Below are positions 1 to 11,402 of a DNA stretch of 57,624 nt, one piece after another (position 1 is the first letter of the stretch; every line of letters starts with the position of its first letter). Source of the stretch: Seminavis robusta. Lineage: Eukaryota; Bacillariophyta; Bacillariophyceae; Naviculales; Naviculaceae. The notes below the pieces were generated by a model. That model was not told the origin of the DNA. It ran no database searches and worked only from the letters and a program-made list of their open reading frames with translations. The stretch covers positions 1-57,624 of the forward strand of contig CAICTM010000593.1 in the NCBI GenBank assembly GCA_903772945.1. Direction: 5' to 3'. The position numbers and the translations under genes were made by a program.

Positions 1-1113
1 GCGACTTGCCCTTCGATTGGTCTCAACATTGATCGAGTCAGCATTATTCCAGCAGCCTTGCTGTTCTTCTTCTGCAGCTTTCGACCTTTCTACTTCGTCG
101 TCCGACAACTTGCCCAGTACCTGTAGGGTTTTCCCAGCTTGTCCGTTTGATTTCTCGAGAGTCCTTCATTAGTTCTGGCGACCCATAACTTTTGATAATG
201 GGCCATCATCTGTACCTTGTAGAACCTGAACATCTCATCTTTCCCATCGAAGATGGGATATTGCTCGACGATGATATCTCACCTCCGTAGACATCTTTAC
301 TTATATTCTCAATTTCTCTCTTTTCTGTTTGACAACCTGGATCAAGCTCACTCTTTCCTGATAGCTTTGTTTTAAAACGTGTTGAAAAGTTTGAACTTGA
401 ACGCACAATTATCTCTAATTTAATCAATATCCCTCCAGCTCTACTGTCTAGGAGACTGGCTATTGTTTTCGTTTTCTCTTTCTCTCTCGTTCAGATTTTG
501 AGCTCTACAACTGAGCTCGATATGCATACATATACCAGGATCTTTCGATCCTCTGTTTTTCGCAGTTTCATCTGCAGATAGATCTCGTCGATCTATCTTC
601 CTGAAGTGCAATGGTTGGCCCTGGAGGGCTTTCCCACTTTACTTAAACCTATTGACCTTCATCCTCCATTCATTTGTTCCATCCCGTCGCTCCTTGCATT
701 CATCTCTTCGACCTAACTTCCTAACCTTTGTAGTTGCATCACTAGACGACCATTGTCCTCGTTCCTTGTAATACACCTGGCCATCTGATGATGATCGGAT
801 AACCATCTGATTTGAGTCACACATCCCCAATCACGAACCGTGATTGTGGATCCCGAGTCGTCTGTCTGTCATACGAAAATACCTTTCTAACATTCACACG
901 GTAGTGTGTCCTTAACAAGGTTAGGCATAATAAATAACAAGATCTCTGATCTTTAGTAGTACCACCGTCTTTTCAAAGGCCCGATCTTCTGGCGTCGTCT
1001 CGACTTTTTCGTTTACAGCTCCGCCGTTTTAGTGAGTACATAACGGCTTCTTTTTTGAACTTGAATTTCAAACGCCTCACAAACTCATTTTCATTTTGAA
1101 GTCAAAAAGCACC
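1..1113. other. Left-edge non-coding stretch
   Basis: I see no convincing coding region here; the ORFs are short, low in complexity and overlap on both strands. The stretch is pyrimidine-rich in places, for example the TC-rich run around 470-495. It may hold the 3' flank of a gene outside the window and the promoter and 5' UTR of the gene starting at 1114. Confidence 0.5.
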
Positions 1114-2175
1114 ATGGCGACGACCTCTCTGGGAGCAGCGCCTCCATGCCGACGGTCCTTTGGTGGCAAAGCAGGGACGTGGTTCACCAGGAGGAAACCG
1201 CGCAATGATACCTCGACCTTGAAGAAAACGAATGGCGAGCTCTCTTCGCAACCCAATGCGACCATTGAATGGGACCATGACAAGTGCCGTCCTATTTTCA
1301 AACAAGCCGTGCCACCTTCCAAAGAGCCATCGAATGAAGCAGAAGATGCTGCCAGGAATAATACAGCAGTGAGAAAGCACGATGGGATCAACATTCGCTT
1401 GGATTTTTCCGATGGTATGGAGAAGACTACTACTTCTACCAGTCCTAACGAGTCCAATGAAGAAGCACCGACCAAACCCAAGGATCCTTTTGACAGCAAA
1501 AAGAGACATCAAAAGTCCTACGGAATCAGGTCTCGCAACAAGAAGAGACAGAAGAAGTGCAGTGAGTTGAATTCGCTGAATGATTCCGACGATGACGAAT
1601 CGTATTGTGTGGGCATGCTGTCACAACCACAGGATTTTCAGCCGTTGAATAATCGAGGAAGCACGAAGAATGAGCCGGAAGAGGAAGATGACAATCACAC
1701 AAGCACAACAATCGACACTGTGACACTGGCCAGAAGAGTCAGCACGGGGAGCTGTTTGAGTCTGGAAAATAAAGTCGAAAAGGATACATTTGCATTTCGA
1801 GATGACGACCCCGTGGACGACAAAAAGAGGACTCTTGTCCAGTCGCTCTGCGAGACTCCACAAACAGCGTCTCTCCGCGTCCATCGGGAGTTCTTTGAAC
1901 GATTAGATCGAGATCATCAATTGACTATCGCTGCCGAACCCAGCACTTGTCGTCGTCTGCGCCGTCACGAGACCACGGGTCGTTCCACCTACGGGGTCAA
2001 TTCGAAAAAGCATCTCTTGACGGTGGCCCCCAAATTGACCCAAGAGTACAATGAATACAAAGTGGCGTGCGAGGAATCCAATGTGACCCCCATTCCAAAG
2101 GAAACCTTTTCTGCAAACCGTTCTCAATACTTTGAGTCAGCGTCGGAGCTTTATGATGGGTTCCTGGATGAGTGA
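1114..2175 (+). CDS. Uncharacterised Ser/Lys/Glu-rich protein, 353 aa
   Basis: I do not recognise this protein. It is an uninterrupted ORF of about 1 kb. The Met at 1114 (caccATGG context) is preferred to the in-frame Met at 1096, which has a weaker context. The protein is hydrophilic with no signal peptide or membrane segment. It has basic patches (KKRHQKSYGIRSRNKKRQKK around residues 130-150, a possible nuclear localisation signal) and acidic stretches (EPEEEDDN, DDDPVDDKKR). The best-ordered part looks like the C-terminal 100 residues, with a helical 'LTQEYNEYKVACEESN' segment. Overlapping minus-strand ORFs are shorter and look like shadows. Function unknown; a nuclear role is only a guess from the basic patch. 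Confidence 0.6.
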   Translation: MATTSLGAAPPCRRSFGGKAGTWFTRRKPRNDTSTLKKTNGELSSQPNATIEWDHDKCRPIFKQAVPPSKEPSNEAEDAARNNTAVRKHDGINIRLDFSDGMEKTTTSTSPNESNEEAPTKPKDPFDSKKRHQKSYGIRSRNKKRQKKCSELNSLNDSDDDESYCVGMLSQPQDFQPLNNRGSTKNEPEEEDDNHTSTTIDTVTLARRVSTGSCLSLENKVEKDTFAFRDDDPVDDKKRTLVQSLCETPQTASLRVHREFFERLDRDHQLTIAAEPSTCRRLRRHETTGRSTYGVNSKKHLLTVAPKLTQEYNEYKVACEESNVTPIPKETFSANRSQYFESASELYDGFLDE

Positions 2176-2585
2176 GCCAACAATAATGCAGAAGCAAAAG
2201 AGGCAACACTGCTGTAATCTATGGTAGAGCAGCCGGACAGTAGGTACAGATGAGCAACAAGCATACTGGAGTTCAACAAGTCTTTAATAGTTAAGAGTTA
2301 GTAGCAGTTTTGTTGCTGTAACTGTGACCAGTTCTCTAGTTCGGGTACGAGGTACAGTAGTACTGTAGAATTGCATGGCTTCAATGGAGAACAGAACGTA
2401 CCGGTACTTGTTAATGATGCTGTCCTGGTTAGACGAGGACGGATCATACTGGCATCCATTTATAGCAGATAGAGACCGATGGAATGATGACTGGAATCGA
2501 ATCATCATGCGCAATAAACATGAAACATTTTGTACTGGATGGCTGGATGGTTAGTCCGTATCGTACATGTCGTACTGGCAACAAC
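2176..2585. other. Convergent intergenic spacer
   Basis: This spacer separates the 3' ends of the plus-strand ORF and the minus-strand LRR gene, so it should hold both 3' UTRs and polyadenylation regions. It contains one TACCGGTA palindrome at 2399. I see no gene. Confidence 0.5.
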
Positions 2586-4705
2586 TCATTTACAGGATTC
2601 ATCCTTATCGGAGCATTGAGGACAGCTGCAAGTAAGCAGGTCGCAATCATATCGAAAGCTGGTCAGGGAAGTCAATGCAATGCAAAGCTCTTCTGGAACG
2701 CTCCCGTTTACCAAATTGTCGTAGATTTGAAGTTGCTCCAACGTGGAGAGCTGCGCCCACGAAACCGGTATAGATCCGGAGAAATGATTTTCATACAGAT
2801 GCAGTTCTTTCAAGTTTGTCAGTGAAGCAAGAAACTCCAAGTCAGACAGCCTTCCGTCCAACTTGTTCTCATTCAAGTGCAAGAAGGTCAAGGCCGTCAA
2901 CAGTCCAATTTCACTCGGGATGGTCCCGGTAAGGCTATTCTCCCAAAACTCCAGTTGTTCTAGTCCAGATAGGTGGCTTAGCTCCGATGGCAGACTGCCT
3001 CGGAGATCCAGGCGAGACATCTGGATAGTCCATACCACAATGCAACAAGCATAGTTAGTTTTTTGCCAGCATCTGCTCTTCCGCCGGACAGATAGGTTGT
3101 GGCGACGAACATACCAGGAGGTTGGTGAGGTGTGTCAAAGCACCGATTTCACTTGGAATCGTTCCGCTGATCTGATTGTTTTGAAGCAGTAACTTGAGAG
3201 AATGCACAAAGTGAGGAGACAGCCAAAAGGGAGTGCGCCTTTGAAAACAAGCTACATTGATGCAACCATACCTCTGTCAACCCGGTGAGCCTTCCAAAGA
3301 GTGTTGTCAGTGTGCCAGAGATTTGATTCTCTCTCAGCGATAGACACTTTAGGCCAGTCAAAAAGGATATCTCTGGTGGGATCGTCCCAACAAGGCGGTC
3401 GCTGTCCAAGTTGATGGCTTGGTAGACTCCTTCGTCAGTGCAGTTGGGCTTGAATTCCCTGTCTCCTTGCCAGTCACATTCGTGCAGACTGTCATCGAGC
3501 CAGTTGATACGGGGCGTTGGTTGCCAAGAGCTGTTTCCTCCCGTGGCATAGAACAGTGTCGCCAGCGCCATTAGCTGTCGCTTTCGTGCCTCTGACATGG
3601 ACTCAAAATCCCGATGCTCTTGAACCCAGGAGAGGGCTTTTGCTTGAGGAGACGTCTCATTCTCGAGAATGGCAGCAATGGAAAACTCGGGTAGAAAGTC
3701 AGCGTCAAGCATGGCACGGGGTGTCGGAGGTGGACTGGACACGGGTGAAGGAGACTCGGACGAAGCAGTTTGCTTGATGCCACCGTTCTCTCCTTCCTCT
3801 TCTGTGGACTCGGAGGAGTTTGTGGCTGTGATAAGCACGCTGCCAAGTAACCCAGTCAGAATCAGGAAGCCAACAATAATGGCTGCTGCACCGTACATGA
3901 CACATACCCATTTGCGGCTGACGGTGATACTAGTGTTGCTCTCAGAGCGGTTGGATTCGTCCAACTTGGGCCTTCCATCTTCACTTTGTCCCGATTCTTC
4001 GTCTTGAAAGTGGGAAGCTCCAGGCATTGGCTCGGCGTGAACCAGCGTAGGTTCCTCCACTATTCTAGCTTCCAATAGCATGGGAGGAGCAACCGTCTCT
4101 GGAACGTAGACATCGGACTCTTGTGGAGTGTCGTCATCTTCCTGGTTGCCTGTACTACTAGCAGTAGCAGCACAGTCGGCGGTGGCGTCAAAGGATATGG
4201 TTGTTGCGGCCGCTGCTGTGGTCGTCACTAACTCAACAGTGGTGGCCCTTCGTCTTGCCTCCCGCCTGACTTTTTGGTTTGTTCTATGAATGTGGCTGAG
4301 CGTGATCGCTGTGAAGGAATGCCTACTGGCTACCCTAGCGTTGCCCAAGGACTCTGCTTCTTTACGAGCCTTCCTTGCCTCTGCGTAAGAGCTTCTCGCT
4401 GCGGGTACCAGTATGCATATAGTTGCCGCGTCGAGCTTTGGTGTGATACCGGTATCTCTGGTGGCAGCAGCGTTAGTAGTGACCAGTCCAACCGGAGGCT
4501 CCCGGCTAGGCTCAGACTTGGAGGAGCTATCCATCACAATGCCACCATTCTTGACATTGCAACTGCCGGGGTCTTGATTCGTCTGGCCATTGTCATCCTT
4601 CGAGGTAGACAACGTATCCGCCACACTTCCTTCCTTCATACTGTCCGACATGTCCAGGGCGTTTCTCCAAAGAGGAACGCAGTCTAGTCTAAAGATGGGA
4701 GTCAA
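2586..4705 (-). CDS. Transmembrane leucine-rich-repeat protein, 3 exons, 648 aa
   Basis: My model is complement(join(2586..3020, 3115..3192, 3272..4705)). Both introns (79 and 94 bp) are GT-AG and phase 0, and splicing keeps the LRR periodicity (GLTE|LLLQNNQISG and LTNLL|MSRLDLRG). The order is a long cytosolic Ser/Thr/Ala-rich N-terminus (about residues 1-264), one membrane segment (about 265-293, WVCVMYGAAAIIVGFLILTG), a linker, a pre-LRR cap (ALATLFYATGG...W...HECDWQG), then plant-type LRRs from about residue 428. The C-terminus is a Cys-rich cap (CDLLTCSCPQC). There is no kinase domain. Such kinase-less LRR membrane proteins are numerous in diatoms, where roles in adhesion or recognition are suspected but not shown. 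It resembles, at lower identity, the two LRR genes at 15.6-23.3 kb. A decayed copy of exons 2-3 lies at 6.7-7.2 kb. Confidence 0.75.
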
Positions 4706-6691
4706 GTCGTAGTGAGAGGGGTGGATTGCTGGGATCTAGTAGTAGGGACAAAGTAAGTGCATGGAGCCACAAGCCACAAAGCCACAACGCGAAGAGTAGA
4801 ACCGAACCAAACACCGTACCGATACAGCTGCAAAAAGCAGCTCAAAACTAAATCAAAAAGTGGGTTGCCGAAAGAGAAAAGATCTCACTTTCTCATTTTC
4901 ATACGATTTATTTTCTCATTTCCTGTGAGTTTTTAAAGCCTTACTATCACGATTGCACTTCACTTGAAGAGAATTGTCCTTACAATCCTCAGAAACTGGT
5001 GAAAATCAGATTTGGATGGTGTAGACCTTTTCTATAAGATATTAAGATGTTTAGATGTTTACTGCAGATCATTCAAAAAGTGAGTGATGAAAGCTGTGAT
5101 GAAGTACCGGTACCTGGTACCGGTAGTGGACAGAGCTGCTCCGGTGACACGCCCGGGACGGAAACTGATAAACTGGAACCAGCAAAATGGTGTAGTAGGA
5201 TCAGGGCTTGCACTAAAGTCTGGAAACCACTTGAGTTCAAGGCTCGAACCAAAATATCACCATAATCAGAAGAATCTTCTGCACTGTGATTGTGCCAACC
5301 GTACCTATCTACCGGTACGGTCTGAAAGAGTGAACTTTTCTGTATTTTCAGCGTTTCGTGATGCTCGGCTCGTACGTATCAACCGTACGGTACATACGGT
5401 ACAGGTATGGTGTGAAGAAAGATTGAACTCAAGTCGTACCGTATCCCTTATCTGTACCGTATCCCTTGTCTGTAATAGTATCGTATCGTCATACTAGCTC
5501 CTCGAGTAGTCTATCTTCAAAATCAGTCAATGGAGAGTTCGTAATCGCTCACAAGTTTAATTAAAAGTGCAACAGAAATAATTGTCTTATTTTCAGGGTA
5601 TCACAAACAAATTTAATAAATATTGGAGTTCTTGAGTTCTTCCTTTTCGGTCCTTGGACTTCTCTAAGGTTCTTCGAGTAAACGAAAGAACAATTGTGTT
5701 AATTAATAGAGCTTGCCAACGAGGAGCACTTCACACAGCTCTTATATGCTCTTCACACAATGTTTCAACTTTCGGCCCAGTCTTGCTAATACTGAGTAGT
5801 CTAGAGTACTGAGTAGCAGATGGGAGACTGGCTAGCACCGAACAGCTACCGAACCTTGTAAAAAATAGCTTGGGCGGTGCGGGCGTCAAGAGACACGGAA
5901 CTGTGAAGCAGCAACAAGCAATTAATTGAGGTGCTTTCTGAGATAAGAGAGTGTGTTTGTGGTTTGTGAGCCAGCATACTGCACGGGTTCCTATGTTTGG
6001 TGTGAGTTCTGTCCAAGCAACCCAAGAGCCATTCCAAGTCCAAGCTGGGTACTAGCTCGAGAGCTGCTACCTAGCAGCTCATGAGGAAGCTAGTACGGGC
6101 TACTAACTGTTAGCTAGCTAGCTACCAGTTGGACGATGCATCGTAATAGTCGGCAACCTGTGAACTTCCAAGCTTGAGTCTTGAGTTTGTCCGGTGCATT
6201 TTGCCCATGTGCCATGCAGTCGGAATGGAATACATTGGGGCACCTCAACATCTGACTGGCTAGGCGAAGACTTTGATGATGTCAAAAGACGCCGAACAAA
6301 AGATAGAAAACGATCAAGCGCAGCCAAGCAGTAGGAAATTGTAGATTGATACCTGACAGTACACACCATATGCATCATGACGCTCGGTAAGATGATTGCA
6401 GAGGCATCTCTGATCTACAGGCCCCAAGAGCAATATGGTCAAACTGAGCATGACATTGTGTTCTTCATTACCTTTGAATTTATTTCTTATGCTTGGCAGC
6501 ACCATATCCTGTCCATGCTTCATGCAGAATCAACTGTCCATAGAGGTAGCATTGATGAATGTTCACAGTCTCATTCAAAACCACCTCAAGAACGTCTCAA
6601 TTTCAAAGGGGACTGCAGTGGCCCAACCGTGAACTTCACCTTTTAGGTTCTTGGCGACATCGGCTGTTTAGTAATTGCTGTCATTGATTAG
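4706..6691. other. Gene-poor spacer with palindromic motifs
   Basis: The first few hundred bases should carry the promoter of the minus-strand LRR gene that starts at 4705. I find no credible coding sequence. TACCGGTA occurs at 5105, 5118 and 5310, among many partial 'accgtac' and 'tacggtac' variants between 5100 and 5470. A GCTAGCTAG cluster lies near 6110-6125. Confidence 0.5.
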
Positions 6692-7222
6692 GAGTTACCT
6701 CCAATGTGGAGAGCTGAGCCCAGCCACGGCACCAGTAGTGAAGATCCCAAGAACTCATTCTCATACAGATGAAGTTCTTTCAAGTTTGCCAGTGAACCAA
6801 GAAACCCCAAGTCAGACACGGTCCTTCCAACTTTTTCTCATTCAAGTGCAAGAAGGTCAAGGCCATCAACAGTCGAGTTTTACTTGGCAGGTTACCAGTA
6901 AGGCGGCTCTCCAGTTGCTGTATCCGAGATAGGTGTCCTAGCAACGGCAGACTCCCCCTTAGATTGAATCATTCAGCCAGGCGGGACATCTGGATATTCC
7001 ATACCATAGTGACGACAAGCTTAGTTCGCTTTGCCCACATCTGATCTTCGCCAGCCAGATAGGCTGTGGCGATGAACATACCTGGAGGCTGGTGAGACGT
7101 GTCAAAGCGCTGACTTCACTCGGAATCGTCACACTGATCTGATTGTTATAAAGCAGTAGCTTGAGAGAATGTACAAATTGAGGAGACAACCAAAGGGAGT
7201 ATGCTTTGAACAGCAAACAAAA
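6692..7222 (-). pseudogene. Decayed duplicate of the 3' part of the LRR gene at 2.6-4.7 kb
   Basis: This segment is recognisably similar to about 2730-3250, including both exon and intron sequence. It has the same LRR text (LLLYNNQISVTIPSEVSALTRLTSL), the same donor gtatgttc after it, and the same acceptor-flanked ATGTCCCGCCTGG. Because intron sequence is shared, it came from DNA duplication and not a retrocopy. The reading frame of the last exon is broken by small deletions and stops (for example around 6830-6960), and no upstream exon with a membrane segment exists. I call it a non-functional fragment. Confidence 0.75.
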
Positions 7223-7808
7223 TAGCTTCCCAGACATCCGGTACCACTGAGCATCTCGAATGAGAATCCGGCGATCATGCGCTTGGTGTTTTGTCGTTCT
7301 GTTGTTGTGTTCGTCCTTCGGCTTTCAGCTTCGCTTTTCGTTTTCTCCTGTTGCAGAAGGAAGCTCTTCGAAGCCTTGGGAGAACAGATGTATGACGAGC
7401 TTTTAAGTCCATCTTTCCTCCCAATAAAAACCTTATTGAATGCGATGACGCTCTGTATGCTGCTCTACACGAGTAGGATTTAACATTGATGGTTCAGCAT
7501 TCAGGATGCATGCAATCAAGAATTTCCTTCACACAGCCGTACAAAGATCGAGTACCGGAAGTGAGTCTTCAAAAAAGTCTTGTGGACTGCAGTGCAAGCC
7601 GTGAATCCCTTCTTCCTGGTTTGGAGCCACAGCTTGTATGCACCATTACAACGCTCCATTGCTTCCCAACAAGCTGTTATGGTTACGACCAGCTCTCCAG
7701 TCCGCACGAAAAGAAAGAATGATTCAATCCTTTGAAGCAAAAGGCCCATAAAGGAACCACAATACGGAGCCACAAATACAGCAAAACCAAAAGGAAAAGA
7801 CAACAATC
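7223..7808. other. Spacer upstream of the NTF2-like gene
   Basis: No convincing gene. The short ORFs on both strands (for example 7277-7483) are hydrophobic low-complexity translations without recognisable features. The last 100-200 bases probably hold the promoter of the gene starting at 7809. Confidence 0.4.
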
Positions 7809-8384
7809 ATGCCCACCGATATAATAGCACTCGCCACTACCTTCGATGCACTGTCGGATCAAGGGAACTTTCAGGAAGCTAGTGATATGCTCGCTCCGGA
7901 CTTTTTGTTTTCCATTCCACTAACCAGGATGAATAAACAGCAATGGATTGATCGTTTCCCGGCAATGGGAAAGTACAAACCAGAGTTCGAAGCGTTTGAG
8001 CTAGACAATGGCAACTCACTGTGCACGAAGAGAAATGGGATAGCACTCCTTGCGGACAGACTTCAGTTTAGCTTTGTGGAAACCTGGAAGTTTTGTGAGG
8101 AAGGGAAGATAAGAAGCATTGTCGCCCGACCAAGGCCCCAACCCAAAGCCCATTTGGGAAATGATCGGTCAAGAAGCCTGAGGCGAACAAGAACGGAGGG
8201 AATCCCTACGACCATTACAATCAGCTCTAATGATCTACCCGGTCTCAAAAGAACGAGAACGGCACCAGTCAGATCCACCGGTTGTGTTTGCAGAGAGAGG
8301 ACGAGCAGAACATCGAGCCCCAAGCACCAGAGGGAAAGAAGCGTCGTCAGGAACGAGACTGAAGAGATTGTTACCACCTGCTAA
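7809..8384 (+). CDS. NTF2/SnoaL-like protein with a basic Arg/Ser-rich tail, 191 aa
   Basis: Residues 1-110 look like a SnoaL/NTF2-like cone fold: an N-terminal helix (TTFDALSDQGNFQEASDML), then APDFLFSIPLTR, and later strands (DRLQFSFVETWKFCEEGKI) ending in a typical 'W.F.EGKI..I' sheet. Members of this fold are small ligand-binding or enzymatic domains, and the sequence does not say which substrate applies here. The C-terminal 80 residues are Arg/Ser/Thr-rich (SRSLRRTRTEG, ERTSRTSSPKHQRER) and probably disordered. No signal peptide. The start at 7809 is the first Met (tcATGCCC). Single exon. Confidence 0.65.
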   Translation: MPTDIIALATTFDALSDQGNFQEASDMLAPDFLFSIPLTRMNKQQWIDRFPAMGKYKPEFEAFELDNGNSLCTKRNGIALLADRLQFSFVETWKFCEEGKIRSIVARPRPQPKAHLGNDRSRSLRRTRTEGIPTTITISSNDLPGLKRTRTAPVRSTGCVCRERTSRTSSPKHQRERSVVRNETEEIVTTC

Positions 8385-9275
8385 ACTAGCCTAAACTGTG
8401 CTGTACATTAACATAAGGTATTTTGCAAACCAGATATATCCAGCAAGTAATCCAAACTTCTTGTTGTGTTGTACATAGGAAGCAAAGCCAATGGCCCCCA
8501 TCCGGGAAGCATTAGTATCATTCTCACAGAAAATATTGTAATTGTGCAATCGAGTGCCTTCCTCCTCAAGACAAAATATAGGTTGGCACCTGGCAGCACA
8601 CACCATTCTTCTACTAGAGGTTGTCACTCAGTGAGATGATTGTGAAGACCAACTCGTCTCAAAGTGGAAACTTCCGCTGCAATGTCCAAGCTTCAATAAC
8701 AAAAGGAGTGGAAAGGCTTCGGCACATTGTACCGGTACCACCAGTACAACAGATGCTCTGAGCGAGGGCGGATGCATTCAGGTACCTAGTAGGTACCAGG
8801 TGTCTTGCGGCGTGTGGTAGAGTTAGGGTCTTGTGATCCAACTGCGCGCCCGTCAGCCCCCAAATAATAATAATTTTACTGTTTTCCGCCAGGTTTTCGT
8901 GCAAATTACGACCTCCTCGATCATCACACCAAACTGCAAGATCAAAGCGACCAAAGCACAATCGATTGATTCTATCATCGAGAGAGTCTTTTTGAGGGAA
9001 AGAACTGTTTTGAGTGCTCAAAGCTAAAGGATACCATAACAAAGAGAATGAGCGCAAGTGCCGAAAGTAGAATTATGCAGCCTATGAAAGGAGGCGCGGG
9101 TGTTGTTGTCGCCGATGGAACATTTACACACTCCCGCGAGATGTTTCCAAGCAGGGATCTTTTCCCTCTGGTTGCCCTGTTCTCGCCCTGGAGTCTCGTT
9201 CCTCCCCTGTCCTTGCAAGTATTAAAGAAACGGGAATTTTAGTTACATCTTCCTCATCATCCTCATCATCGCAAA
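8385..9275. other. Spacer before family gene A
   Basis: No gene seen. It contains one TACCGGTA at 8729 and the presumed promoter and 5' UTR of gene A, including a short 'cctcatcat' repeat just before its start codon. Confidence 0.5.
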
Positions 9276-10739
9276 ATGGCAATTTCTGCTTCAAGGCAGA
9301 AGCTGCCACGAGGAAACGGCGGCAAGTCGCACAGCAAGGATTTTTTCAAGAAAACCAACTCATTCTACCTTCCTCGATGCCCCGTCTGGCTAGAGGGAGC
9401 GACTGGAGGCGGATCCAATCCACAAAAGGGGATTGTGCTGAGCTGTGACGAAGATTCCAGTGGCAAACGGTTCTATTCAGCCCGAATCCTAGAAGGCTGT
9501 GGTTCTACTGGTGCCAAGATTAGATACAATATCCCCTCAGCCCAGCTGCGCTATCGGCCCAGAAAGATGGAGGAGAACAAGAAGATGGATTCTGTGGCGG
9601 GGAGAACGGGAGCAGCTCAAGGCTACAACAAGCCGGCACCAGTAAAGCAGGCTCATCCTGGTCACAGCAAGGACGACACCAATCAGGCACGCTATCCGCC
9701 GTCGACGAGCGCACAACGAGCCAGTGATGGAGTCACAAACGTGCAAGCTAACCCATTTCAGAATATTTCTCGACGTCGTCATCAAATGGAACGAGCCAAA
9801 AGCATCCTGAGACCTTACTTGACGAGAGGTCGGCATGATGACAATATTTCGCGTAGTGTATGTTGGTGGTATCATTTGGAAGGTTTTTGTGTCAAAGGCA
9901 AATCCTGTCCTCGTACCCACGACATGTTGACTCCATCGCAAGCCAGAGATCTGGAAGATTCCTTGGCTCGTGCCATCAGCCCTAACGGCCCCATCTTTTC
10001 CAAAGGAGATGGTGGAGGTGGCTTCAAGAAGCGACACCTGGAAGACTCTCACTCGAGGGACTATCGCTCTGACAGATGCAACGACGACAAGAGACGGCGA
10101 ACTACAACGGAACCATACACCACATCTCGTCCAATTGCAAGGACTGAAGTCGAGCACTTTCTTCCTGCCTTTTTGTTCGGGGCTGATTTCTTTCAAGAGG
10201 TCATTGACTCTGCTCGAAGATCTCTCGAGGCAAAGTACGACTGCTCCATTCATCTCGGACCTGCCGGAAGGAGCAGCAAATTGTTGCTGAGGGTTGTTGG
10301 AAACAGCAAGGAACAGCTGTGGAATTGCATCCATGAAGTTGAGATTCGTCTAGTGAATGCATTACCCCGGAAACTTCGTGGGCGTCTTCTGAGCCAACTT
10401 GCAATTGCGAACGAGACACACGGGAGGGGAATTGTTTATGTGCGTGACCCATGTGCCTTCAATCTTGGGCTTGGTAGCGATTACAGACACTTGAACGTGA
10501 TCCCTCTGGGCCCAGTAGGCAACCAAGAAAAATACATTGTGCCATGGGACCTTGTACAAGATGGGACTATACAACGAGCACACCCTCGTTGCCACCTGCT
10601 AGTTGTGGAGCACAAGAATCCTGCTTTTCCCGCTGTGAAACCATTTGTCTTGATTTCTGGGACCAGTCACGACGCTGTGAAATATTGCCGGGCTGATATA
10701 TTTATTCGCGCCTTTGGCCCTCGCAAGTATGCTAGCTGA
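9276..10739 (+). CDS. Family gene A: half-Tudor, one CCCH zinc finger, KH-like C-terminus, 487 aa
   Basis: The first member of the family. Residues 35-95 match only the second half of the family's N-terminal Tudor/Agenet-like region (CPVWLEGATGG ... GIVLSCDE ... IPSAQLRYRP). About residues 155-235 hold the NPFQNISR box and then a CCCH finger beginning at C195, with spacing C-x8-C-x5-C-x3-H (VCWWYHLEGFC...C...H), followed by the LTPSQARDLE...SPNGPIFS tail. From about residue 291 comes the KH-like block (LPAFLFGADFFQEV ... YDCSIHLG ... LLLRVVGN) and then the terminal block VKPFVLISGTSHDAVKYCR. The KH GxxG loop is missing (SARRS in its place). Its finger is the only one in the window with the canonical x3 before His. 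Start aaaATGG is the first Met. Single exon. An RNA-binding role is inferred from domain classes. Confidence 0.8.
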   Translation: MAISASRQKLPRGNGGKSHSKDFFKKTNSFYLPRCPVWLEGATGGGSNPQKGIVLSCDEDSSGKRFYSARILEGCGSTGAKIRYNIPSAQLRYRPRKMEENKKMDSVAGRTGAAQGYNKPAPVKQAHPGHSKDDTNQARYPPSTSAQRASDGVTNVQANPFQNISRRRHQMERAKSILRPYLTRGRHDDNISRSVCWWYHLEGFCVKGKSCPRTHDMLTPSQARDLEDSLARAISPNGPIFSKGDGGGGFKKRHLEDSHSRDYRSDRCNDDKRRRTTTEPYTTSRPIARTEVEHFLPAFLFGADFFQEVIDSARRSLEAKYDCSIHLGPAGRSSKLLLRVVGNSKEQLWNCIHEVEIRLVNALPRKLRGRLLSQLAIANETHGRGIVYVRDPCAFNLGLGSDYRHLNVIPLGPVGNQEKYIVPWDLVQDGTIQRAHPRCHLLVVEHKNPAFPAVKPFVLISGTSHDAVKYCRADIFIRAFGPRKYAS

Positions 10740-11402
10740 AGACAAACAAAATTGTTCACGTAGCTTCATGTTCAAACGTAGCGAATAGGCATGCCTATGG
10801 TACAGCTTGATGCTTGGATTCGATTCGGAACTACGTCGCAGGCTTTGTGGTTTCATGCCAGCCGCTGATACTCGCCCCTGAGAAATCACATCGCAGTTGT
10901 CGTTCGTCCGATCTCGTTGGGAGAGACTCCCACTCGTAAAAGGCCGGCAATAAATGGGTCCCAGGAAGCCAAGCAGCCTTGCGCGATAGTTCCAATGCAG
11001 GGTACGGGAGGGGCAGAAAACGCGTTTGTTCCAATGGCTCAAAGTGCTACCGTACCGTGCCGGTACCGGTAGCCAACATATTCGTAAAATCAGGCTACAG
11101 ACGGTTCGATTCGTCACACCGTAGTGTAGACCCGTACCGGTACCACGTTGATTGAATCTGTTCATTTATTTGAGCAATCGATTGACGGATCTAAGGTTGC
11201 ATCATCTTCTGGTATTCCAATGATTCCAGTGTATGACAGTCAATAGCACGTTGGCCTGTTGCTTTTCCTTTTCCAAAGGAAGAAGTGTAGAGCTCGTTTG
11301 GCTCGAGCGCCGTGCACATGACGTCTCCGAAGTGAGGATTTGGCCTACTGAAAATGACGGACGGGACGCCGACAAAAAGGAAAGAAAACAGAAAAAGGCT
11401 CG
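10740..11402. other. Convergent spacer
   Basis: The 3' ends of gene A and of the minus-strand DUF1877-like gene face each other here. TACCGGTA occurs at 11064 and 11135. I see no gene. Confidence 0.5.

Noticed and set aside
1077..1512. Overlapping minus-strand ORFs (140 and 136 aa) opposite the first gene
   Set aside because: They are antisense shadows of the longer plus-strand ORF, with low-complexity translations and no recognisable motif.
9537..10334. A 265-aa minus-strand ORF
   Set aside because: It lies antisense to gene A, whose domains are recognisable; the antisense protein has none.
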